A DNA stretch of 64,000 nucleotides from Phytophthora hibernalis (lineage: Eukaryota; Oomycota; Peronosporomycetes; Peronosporales; Peronosporaceae), in the NCBI GenBank assembly GCA_012656075.1, contig JAAKBF010000123.1, forward strand, positions 62,001 to 126,000, in the 5' to 3' direction. Position numbers and translations under genes: made by a program. Numbering within the stretch: position 1 is the first letter of the stretch; each line of letters opens with the position of its first letter. A model generated the notes under the pieces. It was given only the letters and a program-made list of their open reading frames with translations. It was not told where the DNA came from and searched no databases. This document shows positions 21,291 to 32,300 of the stretch, piece after piece.

Positions 21291-22693
21291 AAACTCTAAG
21301 GCTGTGTTCGCAATGGACTTCATCTGGCCGGAGTGGGGTTTTCCGAGACCCGGATATTTTCTTCGTCATTCCAGCTGGAAAATGGAAATGACGTTTTTAC
21401 GATCTGTGTTCGCGACGCGGCAATCTAAGAAGGACGTTCTAGTTCTCTCTATCTTTCTTTCGAATATTGATGACTATGGACGATTTGTTTCTGCTGCTAA
21501 TCGTCGCCGTGTGCGTGCCCTCCTGTACGCTCGCCACTCCTCGCGTAAGACGCAGCACGAGCAGGCTGTGCGACTTCTCGGGCTGAAAACTGCTGATGGG
21601 GAGAGGTCCTTCGAGGCGATACACGCATCGAAAAATAGGCGCTTGTTTCGAGATCATTTCCGAATGGATGCTGGTGCTTTTGACGAGTTATATGCGCGTT
21701 GTCGACCTTATATTCGTGATACCGTTCGAGATCAGCGTGAGGTTCTGGCTGTAGCCCTTCACTGTATAGGCAATGCAGCCACCTGCCGCGCTCAGGAAGT
21801 ACTTTTCGATCTCTCCTACTCAACAGTGCACAAATACCGCACGCGAGGAGTCAGAGCAATTGTTCAGGCTCTCGGTGCTGCTATGGATATTCCCACGAAT
21901 GTTCCGGTAGAAATTTGTAGCGGGGCATCCATACTACGACCAGGCTCTCGGTGCAATCGATGGCACGCATTTTCGGATTGAAGTGGCGCGCATGGACACT
22001 ATCCGCTTTCGTAACCACAAGAGCTACATCTCTACCAATGTCTTGATATTTTGTGATTGGCATATGAAGGTGCGATTTGCCTATGCTGGTGGAGAGGGGA
22101 GCGCCCATGATGCTACTGTTCTTCGATGGAGCCGATTGTTGGAGCGTATTCCTGATGATTTCTACGTCTTGGGAGATGCTGGATACGGTCTTAGCGACAA
22201 AGTTCTCACTCCCTACCGCGGTGTGAGATATCACTTAAAAGAATGGGCTGATCGAGCTTCCGGTCGCCCTCAATACGCGAAAGAACTGTTCAATCTGCGT
22301 CATGCAAATGCACGAAATATTGTGGAGCGCGTAATCTGGATTCTGAAGCGCCGATTCAAAGTTCTTCGCTCGTGTATGGGCTTCGAGATGCTGATGATCA
22401 AAACGGTGATATTTGCGTGCATTGCAACCCACAACTTTATTCGCGACTATGATGCCAGTGATCTTGGCGAGGATTTTGCTCACACCCGACGTGAGGCTTG
22501 CCGAGATAAGCATTCAATGAGGGCAGCAATGCCATCCCGTTTGACTTTTCCTCTGCTGAAAATTGGCGAGGCTGGATGGCAGATGCGATGTGGTCCGAGT
22601 ATCAAACCTTTCTTCGCGTTGGCAATGACGAATCGGTAGTGAGTGATTGGGAAGAGGACTATTTTGAGAGTGATAGCAGCAGTGACAGTGAAT
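21241..22693 (+). CDS. PIF/Harbinger transposase (DDE_Tnp_4, plant-like type), frame breaks
   Basis: The protein has a helical N-terminal part (FRMDAGAFDELYARCRPYI near 21660-21720, then FDLSYSTVHKYRTRGVRAI). The DDE nuclease follows, with AIDGTHFRIEVARMD near 21960 (first Asp), VLGDAGYGLSDKVLTPYRG near 22170 (second Asp), and FNLRHANARNIVERVIWILKRRFKVL near 22290-22360 (catalytic Glu in NIVERV). The frame changes near 21920 and again near 22560, where the other frame gives an acidic tail ending at 22693. The first 30 residues come from the AT-rich segment and may not be genuine. The true start is likely near 21330 or 21480. It differs clearly from the transposase at 13371-14675. Confidence 0.8.
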
Positions 22694-22988
22694 GACGATT
22701 GTCCGATCTGACGCCCTTGTAAGCGCACTGGTTCAGTTAAATTCCGCTAAGTAATTGCACTAGAAAATTTACTAGTTTGTTCAGGCTCATCTCATTTTAC
22801 GTCGTTATTTCCCAGTCAAGGCCTTGCCTTACATAATTCTATGAGTATAGTGATGAGACTGGAATGGTCTTCTCCATATATTAGTGATTGCTGCTTACTT
22901 GCACATCCGTTCGTGATGCTCGAATAAATCAAACTAAAAATGCAAGCGTAGAACTGCCGAGCTTCGGACCAACGGGCGACTACACTGC

Positions 22989-24041
22989 TTAGACATCAGC
23001 TTGTAGCTGATCATCGTCGTCGAAGCCAATCGAGTCGTCACGCGAAGCACTGCTGCTTCCCATCTCTTGCTGCAACTTGAGTTCGAAGTACATTTGAGCT
23101 GTCTTCAGCAGTGCTCGTAGCGCTTTCTCGTCCTTCGTTTTGTCAGCGGTTGCCTTTTGCGTGCGCCTAGTTCTCGACGCGCCATCACGGATTCGGCGCA
23201 CGGTTTCAAGCCGCTGTTGGTTGCTGGGCGGGAGTGTTGCATGGCTGGCTGCGTCCTGCGTGTCTTGTGGGGCTTCGGCATCGTCATCCTCAGCGTCCGA
23301 TCTCAGCAGCATGTTCACCTCGTCAGACGAAAGCTGCGGTGGAGCATGGCTGGTATCCTCGTCACGCATCATTCAAGTCAAAAGCGTCTCACTCCTATCA
23401 GCTTCGAGCCAGTGGCGCGCAAGTCGCCTATTCAAAAGTAGAAACGCATTAGTATCAATGCATACTGAAATAGCAGCTACGACTTACCTGCAACCATGCT
23501 GCAAATCACTTCATGCTCAAATCCACTGTCGCGAAGCTGGATAATCTTACTGCGTTGCTTCTTCGGTTTTGCTTCGATCAGAGCATCCCACACATCGTCC
23601 GGAAACGTGAGCTTTCCAGTGTGGATACACACTCCTACACCACTGAGCCCCTGATTTCCTTATACAAGTCGTAGTCACGCATAATACGGTCAAGCTTGGA
23701 CTTGTATTGCGCTGCCATAAGTATCAAACGTTTGTACAATTAGAGAGCACAAACGCGGTTATATCAACAACCAACACACCTTTTTCAAGTGTTCGCTTGT
23801 GTTTCACGTTCAGCGCATCAGCCAGGTCCCTCCACGCCTTTGTTTTCAGCTCTTTGTCCGTTGTGAGCGAGGGGTTGCCGCGAGCCTTCACGTACAGATC
23901 AAGCAGGTCGAACTCCTCGTACACGGCCCACGACGCTCGGCGCTGATCTGTTATCGCGGAGGGCTTCTTCCCGGAGCCCTTGGATTTTTTCGAGGCGATA
24001 TTAGCTGCCTTCTTCTTTGCAATGGACGCCTGCTTCGTCAT
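22989..24041 (-). CDS. Myb/SANT-like accessory protein of the second Harbinger system
   Basis: The ATG at 24041 starts a basic segment (MTKQASIAKKKAANIASKKS). A trihelix/Myb-like domain follows, continuing across an intron that starts at GTGTGTTGG near 23780. The next exon opens AQYKSKLDRIMRDYDLYKEI near 23715. The domain ends in KLTFPDDVWDALIEAKPKKQ near 23600, the layout of Myb_DNA-bind_3-type proteins. A second intron starts GTAAGTCG near 23488. The last exon, with an acidic segment and a basic helix (RLETVRRIRDGASRTRRTQK), ends at 22989. One base seems missing near 23645. The gene is convergent with the transposase, the usual two-gene Harbinger arrangement. Confidence 0.65.
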
Positions 24042-24228
24042 AGTCGTGTTCTGGTGACGACTGAGCTTGCTGCAGAGGAAGGTGAAAAGAAGACTGAAAC
24101 CCGTCTGGCGACGGCGGAAGTGCCGATCAGTCTGTGCCAAAAGGGAAACAACACCTTATAAGAGCACTTGATAGACAAACCGGTAAACTTCATTAATACC
24201 ATGTATGATTCTGAACTACATCGTATAA

Positions 24229-24269
24229 GTATAAAGTTTGAAGTCGGCTGGAGGACGGATGTCATCAGG
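24229..24269 (-). repeat. 41-bp inverted repeat, right copy
   Basis: It is an exact reverse complement of 20400-20440 and lies 188 bp upstream of the start codon of the minus-strand Myb/SANT-like gene at 22989-24041. Confidence 0.8.
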
Positions 24270-24307
24270 TTATGTAACATAACCTCCACAAATATTCAGT
24301 TTCAGTA

Positions 24308-24715
24308 CAAACAACGACGGAAAAGACGACCTTGACAGGTGTTAACATTGATAGTATAGAAAAGATAACGTGGAAGACTGAAAAAGACGACGTCAGATAT
24401 TATGCATTCGGATTGGTTATTATTAAATTTCAATATCACATCAAAAACAAAAACAAAACGAACTAACAGTAATAAAATAAGGCAAGCGTAGCAAGTGAAA
24501 GTGCGTCTCTCTTCTGTTTGAGGGTGTAGGAAGCTTGCTTACCTATTTGAAATGAGAGCATGCCGAGCTTTCCCACACCCGGACTATCGTCTGTCACCAG
24601 TCATTTTATTAGAATCCACAACTTTTATTGATTGGCAAAATTAATCTATGGACAACAAAAACATTACTAAACGAAGTCGTCTTTTGTGTCGTACGTATTT
24701 TTCCGTCGTTATTTG
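24308..24715. mobile_element. Non-autonomous pogo-derived MITE
   Basis: The ends read CAAACAACGACGG (left) and, on the other strand, CAAATAACGACGG (right). Both are flanked by TA (24306-24307 and 24716-24717). These ends differ by one or two bases from the start of the pogo element at 16097 (CAGACAACGACGG). The 408-bp interior has no coding capacity and contains AAGACGAC subterminal repeats. It is probably mobilised by a pogo transposase related to that at 16291-17607. Confidence 0.7.
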
Positions 24716-24996
24716 TAGACTCGTTGTGTATTTGTGGCTTGCAGTTGTTTTGGCAACTATGAGGCTTAGATATCCGATATAAATGAGCCACTGGTCCGAT
24801 ATAATTATATCCCAGTACTATTTACAAACACACGTCTGAATTGTCGCTTTAAAACGGCAAATCCGGTGACGACTAAATTATACTTCGTAGTATCGCCCTA
24901 TTGTCCGACTCGGTCTCTCTTGTGGGATTCAAACAGGATTTCGACGGAGAGTGCGTGCCACTGGGATCATTTGATCTCCATGTCGGTTTCTCACGA

Positions 24997-25663
24997 TCAC
25001 GTTGTGGGCCTTGATACAATGCACTCTGTCCGCTCCGGTTGACTTATCGCTGAACCCCAAAACCCTGAGTACCTGTCCAGGAAGATGAAGGCTAGGATGA
25101 TCGATCGTCGGAGAAACGTCTCCTGATGACCCATGAACACTAGCAGCCCCGCATCTTGAACAGCATCGGCGTAGTATCTGGCTGTTTTCCAGTTTACACT
25201 GTTGTACCCGCGCTTGAACCCTTGAGCGATGAGTTCAAATTCCGGATTATGGTAATCGAGCTTGGCGTTCCGAATTGCCTTGTGCGCGAATGCGACCGCT
25301 GTCCTCTTTCCGTCAAAGATCTGGAACTTGTTTCCAGTTTCGGATCGGTTGTATCCTTCAGAAGCACACAGCCCGGCGAATAGTCCGAACATCCTTGCTT
25401 GTTGTACCCTGGGCAACTCGTCGATTCACAGGAAATCTGAAGTCGTTGCAGAACGACACCCAGAACTTGAAGCTCCTGCTGTATCGTCCTAAAGTTTTTG
25501 GCGACCGGGTCTTGCTTGAGGTGTCTTGTCTTCGCTTCGATTCGCTGTCGTCGTTTTCTATCTGCTCCGCATGGCAACAGTTAGTATTCATGTGGATATC
25601 ACAATAAGAGTTCTGCTGAGCTTGTGAAAATGCAATCGATGCGGAGCGTGGCTCAGAGCACAT
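24997..25663 (-). pseudogene. Tyrosine recombinase domain of a DIRS-like retroelement, broken
   Basis: From the right there is a SAM-like N-terminal core (YSRSFKFWVSFCNDFRFPV near 25480-25560). After a frame step near 25420 comes RMFGLFAGLCASEGYNRSET, HKAIRNAKLDYHNPEFELIA and GFKRGYNSVNWKTARYYADA. Then comes a helix LVFMGHQETFLRRSIILAF (24997-25416). This arrangement resembles the tyrosine recombinases of DIRS/Ngaro or Crypton elements of oomycetes. The catalytic RHRY residues cannot be placed with confidence because the C-terminal part is broken. It lies just downstream of a reverse transcriptase in the same orientation, as in DIRS elements. Confidence 0.5.
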
Positions 25664-25774
25664 TACCTTAGCGGGGCCTGTCCGTCAGAGGATCGGTAGT
25701 ACATTTGTCGATTATTCTGATGATCCAACGACGATCGCTGTGGATTGTGTTGTGACGGCAGACGTCTTCGATCG

Positions 25775-26850
25775 CTAGAATCGGTCCCCAAATACGGCTA
25801 ACGCCCTGGCGACATCAGTACCTTTATCAATCTGTCTGCTCTGAGTAATCTGGAGATGCTTGCTGAGTGACATAATTGCGGTCTTCAACGTCTGCTGGTC
25901 GCTATGCAATAACCGAATGTCGTTGAAGACCGATCTGCGGTCCAGTAATCTCATGGGAATACCGCCGAACTCGTTCTGGAAGACCAGGTCTTTCCACAGG
26001 ACGATGTCCTTCAGAAGAAACTCCGACATAGCAACGCCCGTCCTGTGACGCTTTTGACACCGAACCTGCACACAAACGAGGCGTGGATGAACAACTTGGT
26101 GATAGCGATGAAGCTGATCACATGTCTTAGAACCCCACCAGGCTGTCAAATTGTTTCGCCATGAGAAAAATCTTGTTCATGTCTTGAGCTAGTATTCTGT
26201 GTACTTTGTCAATCTTTTTCTGCGGAACTTTGATGAGCTCGTCCGAGATTTTTTCCAGTCAATTCTCACTGCGTGAAACATTCACGACCAAGTAGTGAAC
26301 TTTCCCTCATACCAGCCGTCTGAGCCGAACACGAGCTTGACGCCGTCTCTGAGACGCTTTTCTGTCTTCTAAAGGCGGTCGTCGATGTCGACCGCAATGA
26401 GCACGATGTTGTCTACCCACTGCAAACTCCAGAATGGATCCATGTGGCCCAGAACCCTGGATGTGCCTGTGCGCTGGTAAGGCCGGACTGCTTTCCCGAC
26501 TACAGCGATCAATCCCGGAGATGATGTCATGCTTGGAGCGGAGTAATGTCCCCCAAAAGCCGATGCGGGTCGTGGGGTAGGGGAACGTGATAGAAGGCAT
26601 CGGCGATGTTCGCGACCATGTCATAGATAGCGTACCCTGGGTAATGTCGTGTAGGATCACGCGGAAATTCTCACTACTGAATGGTATGAGTCCCACCAAC
26701 AACACTCGCTTCCCTTTGTCAGGTCAACGAGCGATGAATCAAACCTGAAGACCAGGAACGATCCCTTACGCCGGGTGGGACGTGAACTCTCTGTACACCT
26801 AGGTTGTATTAGGTCAGCCCAATAACCTGCATCACTAGCCACGAGCGAGG
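25775..26850 (-). pseudogene. DIRS-like reverse transcriptase/RNase H, multiply frameshifted
   Basis: Across several frames one reads VDSSLVDLTKG near 26720, VANIADAFYHVPLP near 26600, VDNIVLIAVDIDDRLQKTEK near 26380-26430 (the YVDD-like motif as VDNI), and VLRHVISFIAITK near 26115. A last segment reads LWKDLVFQNEFGGIPMRLLDRR (25940-26010). This string of motifs is characteristic of a widespread oomycete DIRS-like reverse transcriptase. Frame breaks occur about every 100-150 bases, so it is dead. It reads toward the tyrosine recombinase segment at 24997-25663 and probably belongs to the same element. Confidence 0.6.
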
Positions 26851-28285
26851 GCTAGGATGCAATATTGCGCTTTCGCGCGAACCCCGCAGTCCCTCAGAAG
26901 GAAGGGTACCGGCTGTCAAGCCTAATACGGTTTTGCCAAGGTAAAACCTCGGCAGGTAGTAAAATATGTATGGAACACTCGGTTCAATTATAATATATGG
27001 CGAACGATGCTTCTCGTCGCTCCCAACACAGCAACAAACCCTCGGTTCAATGTACCTTGGGCTCGCTGACAGGCATCCCACAAGCCGAGCGTATCCATAC
27101 CCTAGACTTAACCCTTGGTGACTTGGGGGAAGACTGCTGATTTATTTCTGTTGATCAATGGCTCTGAGAGCCTCTGTAGTCAATCCTATAGCTAGTTCTA
27201 TACGTAAATACAAATATCCAGTGTGAACAGATCCCAGTATGTGATCCCGTTCCCGGCTCTATAAGACCGAGGGTACGAAACTGAAATGGGTACAAACGAG
27301 GGTTCGTTCCATCGGCCGGGAATTTATTATACCCGGCCGAGACCTCGGTCACTATCGCTCCTATGTCACTACCACGCTGGGAATGAGATAAACCAATCGG
27401 GTGGCGTTATCGCATTTCACCGAAAGGCAATCGGGTGACCGAGCTGTGACCGCTTGGCCCCAAAACCGACACCACAACTGCCCCCGCCTCGACGCAAGGT
27501 CCCGCAAGTAATGCGCATCGTGGAGCCTCTTGATCCTCTTTTGCCCCTGCTGGGACAAGCTACGGTGTCACTCTTCACGTTCTAGATGCGTCTGGGGAGG
27601 TTCGTTCGTTATCTTCTTTTGCTCTCGTGCCCCCAAAACATCTTCTGATACCTCTGTATTTATTCCACGCCGTCGTGCGTATTATCAGGAGTCGATCAAC
27701 CATTGTCCGAAATTTTGGGCTCCGCAGGGTTTGTGTGCCTGCTCTTCGGTTGCCAACTTCTGCGCATCCGACCACTGACGAGGCCTCGGAGAGGTTATCC
27801 AAGATTCGGCTGCTGACGGTCTAGACCAAGCGAGGCACAATGAGATAGATGAGGAAGCCACCGAGGGCTCTTCACGTCGCACTCCGGTTCCGGCAGCGGG
27901 CGAATAGCTCGCCACCTCCAACCACGGATACCTGATCCGGTCGTTTTGGCCCACATTGAGTCTGCGGGATAGATCTAGACATCGGTCCCACTATTTGCGA
28001 TCTTTCCGTTCATCAATCACCCTGTCTTCGTGTTATCCGAAGCTTGTAGTCCTCCGCAGCGGCTATTCTAGAGCTTGAGTAATTCCATTTCATCCAATTC
28101 CACTAGAAAATCGTTCACGTCACATGTAAATATGCAAATTCGATGCAGTAGTAGTTTTCGTGAGCTGCATAACCCCGCAGGCAGTTCAATCGTCGATCCG
28201 ACATTGCAACCGAGCCTCGCAAGAGGCCTGACTGCTCTCAAGTGTCGGTGACATGCAATTCCGATACAGTAGTAAATTTCGTCTG
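26851..28285. other. Unassigned repeat-rich stretch
   Basis: No domain is recognised on either strand. The frames that exist are shorter than about 90 codons. It may be the 5' part or non-coding end of the DIRS-like element, or older debris. Several ATTCSRTGCAGTAGTA-like words occur near 28130 and 28265 in partial repeat. Confidence 0.3.
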
Positions 28286-28855
28286 TCACTCCGGGCTGTA
28301 TCGACCCCGTAGGCGATTCCATTCTCGGTTGCACTCATAACCAGTTCTCATCATCGCCTTAGACCATCTGCAACCGTCGCTCGCTACGCTGCGCATATAG
28401 GTAGTGATAGAGTAGCTCACCACACAAAATCGATGGTAGTTTCCATGTCGGACATCAAACCCGACCCTTTTCACATTGAACTCTCGGACGGCACGTCTAG
28501 TGCTCACCGACAGCGGAAATCGGTCGTCAAAGATGACCTCCACTTCGTACTCGCCGGCTAGTCGGTCCGGATCCCAACTATCTTCAGACCACAAAGCTTT
28601 GTCGACATCCACCCTCGTACTACGGGTGCTAACCGAACCCTCGGTCGGTCTCCAAATTCATTCAAACCTTGCTTCGGGACATGTGCATCACGGGAAAAAC
28701 ATTCTTCCGATCCTGTCTGGTAATTCCAACTCGTATGCGAATTCTTCGATCTTGTTCTTGACTCTGAATATTTCTTGTCATCGGTCAGCTTATATCTTTG
28801 TCACTCTCGACTTGACGCGCTTCATGTACAACCATACTCTACCCCAGTGGAGAGG
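28286..28855 (-). pseudogene. Ty3/gypsy integrase C-terminus plus chromodomain fragment
   Basis: The reading LHWGRVWLYMKRVKSRVTK, then FRVKNKIEEFAYELELPD, then WDPDRLAGEYEVEVIFDDRF, then SVSTRRAVREFNVKRVGFD follows the typical order of an oomycete chromovirus-type integrase tail. The last part is the chromodomain. Stops near 28790 and 28720 and a frame step near 28600 break it. Upstream it is joined directly to a piece of DIRS-like reverse transcriptase, so it is a fragment in a repeat mosaic. Confidence 0.6.
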
Positions 28856-28900
28856 GGGTCTCGGTGCTTCCACTGGAGAATCGGGTATTGCCCCTGTCTC

Positions 28901-28996
28901 CACTCGTGACTCCTCCGAGGTTTCGTTGTCACCAAAGTTCGGTGCTACTACTCGCGACTCGACCGATGTCTCATTTTCACCAACGTTCAGTACTGT
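28901..28996. repeat. 48-bp tandem duplication
   Basis: Two adjacent 48-bp units (28901-28948 and 28949-28996) share ACTCGYGACTC, then TTTCACCAA-type words, with about 75% identity. On the minus strand each encodes 16 residues ending in the pattern ENETS/DNETS..ESRV. It lies between the gypsy and DIRS fragments. Confidence 0.6.
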
Positions 28997-29039
28997 CACT
29001 GCGGTTGTGGCATCCGGGGACCTGGTGCAGTCAGTCATG

Positions 29040-29260
29040 TCGTTGACGGAAATATCGGTCGCCGCAGATAAATCGTGGATAATACGGCCGTCGAGTTTGA
29101 CACGAGGGTGAATGCACATAAGTGAAAACATGGTCGTATTGACAGGACGGTCAACGACGAGACCAGGAAACGCCCTTTTGTAAGTTTGTATATGCCAATC
29201 GAGCCACCATTCATGACCCGACGTAATTCTTCGGGAGTGGGTGTGACCCCAGGTGCTGGC
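29040..29260 (-). pseudogene. DIRS-like reverse transcriptase N-terminal fragment
   Basis: Two frames together read VTPTPEELRRVMNGGSIGIY, then PGLVVDRPVNTTMFSLMCIH, then PRVKLDGRIIHDLS. This is the conserved opening of the second oomycete DIRS-like reverse transcriptase family. It stops abruptly after IIHDLS and passes into the 48-bp repeats. Confidence 0.55.
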
Positions 29261-29309
29261 CAGCGTTGAGCCACGGTGGGATAATGCCGTCTTCCGCGAC
29301 GGCACACAT

Positions 29310-32300
29310 CAGCTCGAGCTGTGGATACGCAGAGTTATGAGCACGGTACAACCACGGGCAAAGAGCCTTGTTGGAGAGCGGGTACGCAGAGGTCTGACCT
29401 CAAACGAGCTCGAGTGTGCAAGCAATACCCGCATAGGCTCCGCGATGAGGTCATCCAGAATGTCGGCGTCCGCAAAGGGTATTCGGAATGGTCCAGGACC
29501 AACAGCGCGGAAGGCGGCGTTCAGTGGGAACGGAGCGCAGAGTTGTGCGACTGGTTCCTGGAGGTGTCCGCAGCGACACAATGACGGAGTTCACCGACGA
29601 CGCTGGTCCGAGTGACCGATGTGGCGAACTCGGAATGTAGCTGGCCGGCAAACATTTTAACGCGGGGTTTCGGAGAAGGTAGCGATACAGGACGAGGTCG
29701 CGGCCGATTTTGACGGTCTTGCGATCAAGGAGCAAAATGAGCCAGGACGAAGTGGGACACTGTGGCCAACTCCTTAAAAACGTGCGACCAGGTCGCTGCT
29801 CTGTGACTTTGAAAATCGCGGGAGAATGGACGCATCGGAGTCAATCGCAGCGGGATTGCTGGCATCAGAACCGGATGATACGGAAGTGGACATGGCCACA
29901 CGATGCCTTGGCTCACGTGGTTTATTTCCGAAGGAAAGCTGTCCATGTTCCAATTTCAGAGTGCACCCGACGCACCGTTCTGCCCCCGATGCATGTGCCG
30001 CAGGTAAAGGAGGGACATCTTCGCCCCCAAGGATCGAATAGCAGCAATCCATTGTCGGAGAGACGACGAGTAGCATGCGCGGGACGTCAGTGCTTGATTG
30101 ATGTTTAGACTGGGGTCGCGGAAATCGTGAGCGATTCCGAGGGGGATTTGGTGTGGGATCCAACGAAGGCATACAAGAAGGCCCTGTGCGTTCATGGCGT
30201 TGTTGGTCTGCGCGACGGCGAATGTGCGGGCTTCCCACTGCAGAAGACGATGGGAAGGGGACCAGACGCACCACACGACCATCATCCATGCGATGGTCTC
30301 CGTTAAAGGATGCTATGACAATTGAGCCTTGTTCCACGTGCGCGCGAGCGCTCATTGTGGAATGATTAGGCCGAGTGGGGCCTGGCACTGGTTCAATACT
30401 AAACGGGCAACAGACGCCGAAGGCGCCATAGAACGCACAGTCGAAGCTTCTGGGGTTGCGCACGGAACGATCGAAGCTACACAACCGGTGTCTGGCGCTG
30501 ATTCAGATGGTGAACAAGCGGCAGACGCCGATGGCACCGCAGGACGCACGGTCGAAGCCCTGGGCCCGGTCGAGTACTTTCGGTCAGGGCCTGGCATAAG
30601 ATCATCTGATGAACAGACATCCGACGCATGAGTCTACACGGGAGGATAAACAATCGCTGCGTTCGTATTATCATTGGATAACGTAGATCGAGTATGGTGA
30701 ATTCAGCCGTGTCATCAGTCCCGTTGCGGATGCCCGTCCGTGAGGGCTCCGTGGTGAGAAAAAGCCACTGAAGAACGCTCAGCGGTAGCTGATGCAGCTG
30801 ATGAGCATGGCGGCAAACAGGGAAGTAGCAGCCGGTCTGTATGGTACCGAACGGACACCTGGTTGCCGTTGATGAGTGGGATCTGCGCACCAATGTCCTG
30901 CAAAAATAACGGTGTCAACCTGTCGCCGACGACCTCGAGATTATTGTGCCGACGGGACGGCGATCGCGGGGCTGTTGGTCGCACTGGCGGTAGGCCCTGG
31001 AGAAGGGGAAGCATTGCGGAGCATGGTATCCGTCAGATGCGATCGATATGGTGCTGGAGTTCTCGCGAATCACTGCTGAGGACACGCGTCGTCCGCGGGT
31101 TTAGTTCACGACTCTCTACACCATGTAGCCCGTCATTGAACAGCTCCCGAACCACAGCTTGATTGAGATTACAGGAAGCACATACAACTTGTGGTGGAGC
31201 CCGTGGGGATTTCTTGCTGGAACATTCCGGGTTCCTCTGATACCAGGAAGTGGTCAATGTGTCGGCTGCTGAAGTTGATCGCATACAACATCTTGGTCGT
31301 CACCTTGGTCACCCAGTATCGGGAGCGGAAACGTTCGTCCTGAACGATGGAGCAGACTCAAGCCTTCGTAGACATGTTCAGGAAGCGAAATAAGTCGTCG
31401 TCCGTACCGGTGTCAGGGCGAGCGGAACGGGACCCCAGTCGGGCGATGCTGTGAACAGTAGCATCACTCTCCGTCAGACGTAACAGGATATTGCCGGTTG
31501 GTTGATGCCCCAGGGGCGATCTGCCATTGGAACGCGACCGGAACCCGACGAAACGAGTTGCGGTCGCGAGAGCTGGAACGATGGTGCTGGTGGCGGTACG
31601 CCGGGGTGGAGTCGCAGGAACGAGCGAAGTCGATGCGGGTTTGGCGGCCGTCGAGAGTGGTCGGCGCCTAGCGAGCGCTGAGAATGGACCAGAGTGGTCT
31701 ATTCCGTCATCTGTCGTAGGATGGCATGCGAGAACTATTGTTGTTGCTGTACGATGGACGCCAGCAGGAGGTTGTGTACACCTCGCGTGGCTGCTGCTCG
31801 GCGGTTGGATGCCACTGGCAGGGTTTATTGCCTGGTTGCGCCAGGTACTACCGACGTACTCGTCGGTTCTGGCCCTGCTGCCGCTAGTGGTTGAGCTGAA
31901 AATGGCCGTCAGGAACACCAAACACATCGGACCGGGTCAGCATCGTGTCGTCTCGGGTAAGAAGTGGGCGTTTTGGCTCATCCTCAGGCGGAGGGTCCGG
32001 GCGTTGTCAATAGGGATGACCCATGAATTCTCTCCCCGTTGGTTAATGAAGGCAACGGGGTGATGACTCAAATCCAAAACTGAAATACCACCCGCGCCTG
32101 ACGCTGTGAAGACGGACTCGATGCAGGCTCGAAGCAACAGTGTGTTAGACACGCTCATAAAGAGATGCCGGACCAGGTCCGGCCAAAGATTGGTTGCGTG
32201 GTGGGGCTGGGTATTACATGACAATAACCCAGTACAAACTCCAGTCTAGAAATATGATGCATGCGCACCTCAAGAGGAATGGCTACGACCTGGCGTCGCT

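Larger units (their letters stand above)
20400..24269. mobile_element. Segment bounded by 41-bp perfect inverted repeats, carrying a second Harbinger gene pair
   Basis: Bases 20400-20440 (CCTGATGACATCCGTCCTCC onward) are an exact inverted copy of 24229-24269. Just inside, about 24 bp containing GTATGATTCTGAAC appear at both ends (20449-20472 and 24201-24224) in direct orientation. Between the ends are an AT-rich mitochondrial-like stretch, a plant-type Harbinger transposase (plus strand) and its Myb/SANT-like partner (minus strand). No clean 3-bp duplication is visible. The 41-bp repeat partly belongs to the dispersed repeat, so it may not be the true element end. Confidence 0.55.

Noticed and set aside
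20449..24224. 24-bp direct repeats as LTRs or target duplication
   Set aside because: They are too short for LTRs and too long for a known Harbinger duplication, and they lie inside the inverted repeats.
28476..29111. Plus-strand frame of 211 codons
   Set aside because: It is antisense to the gypsy/DIRS fragments, whose motifs are unmistakable on the minus strand.
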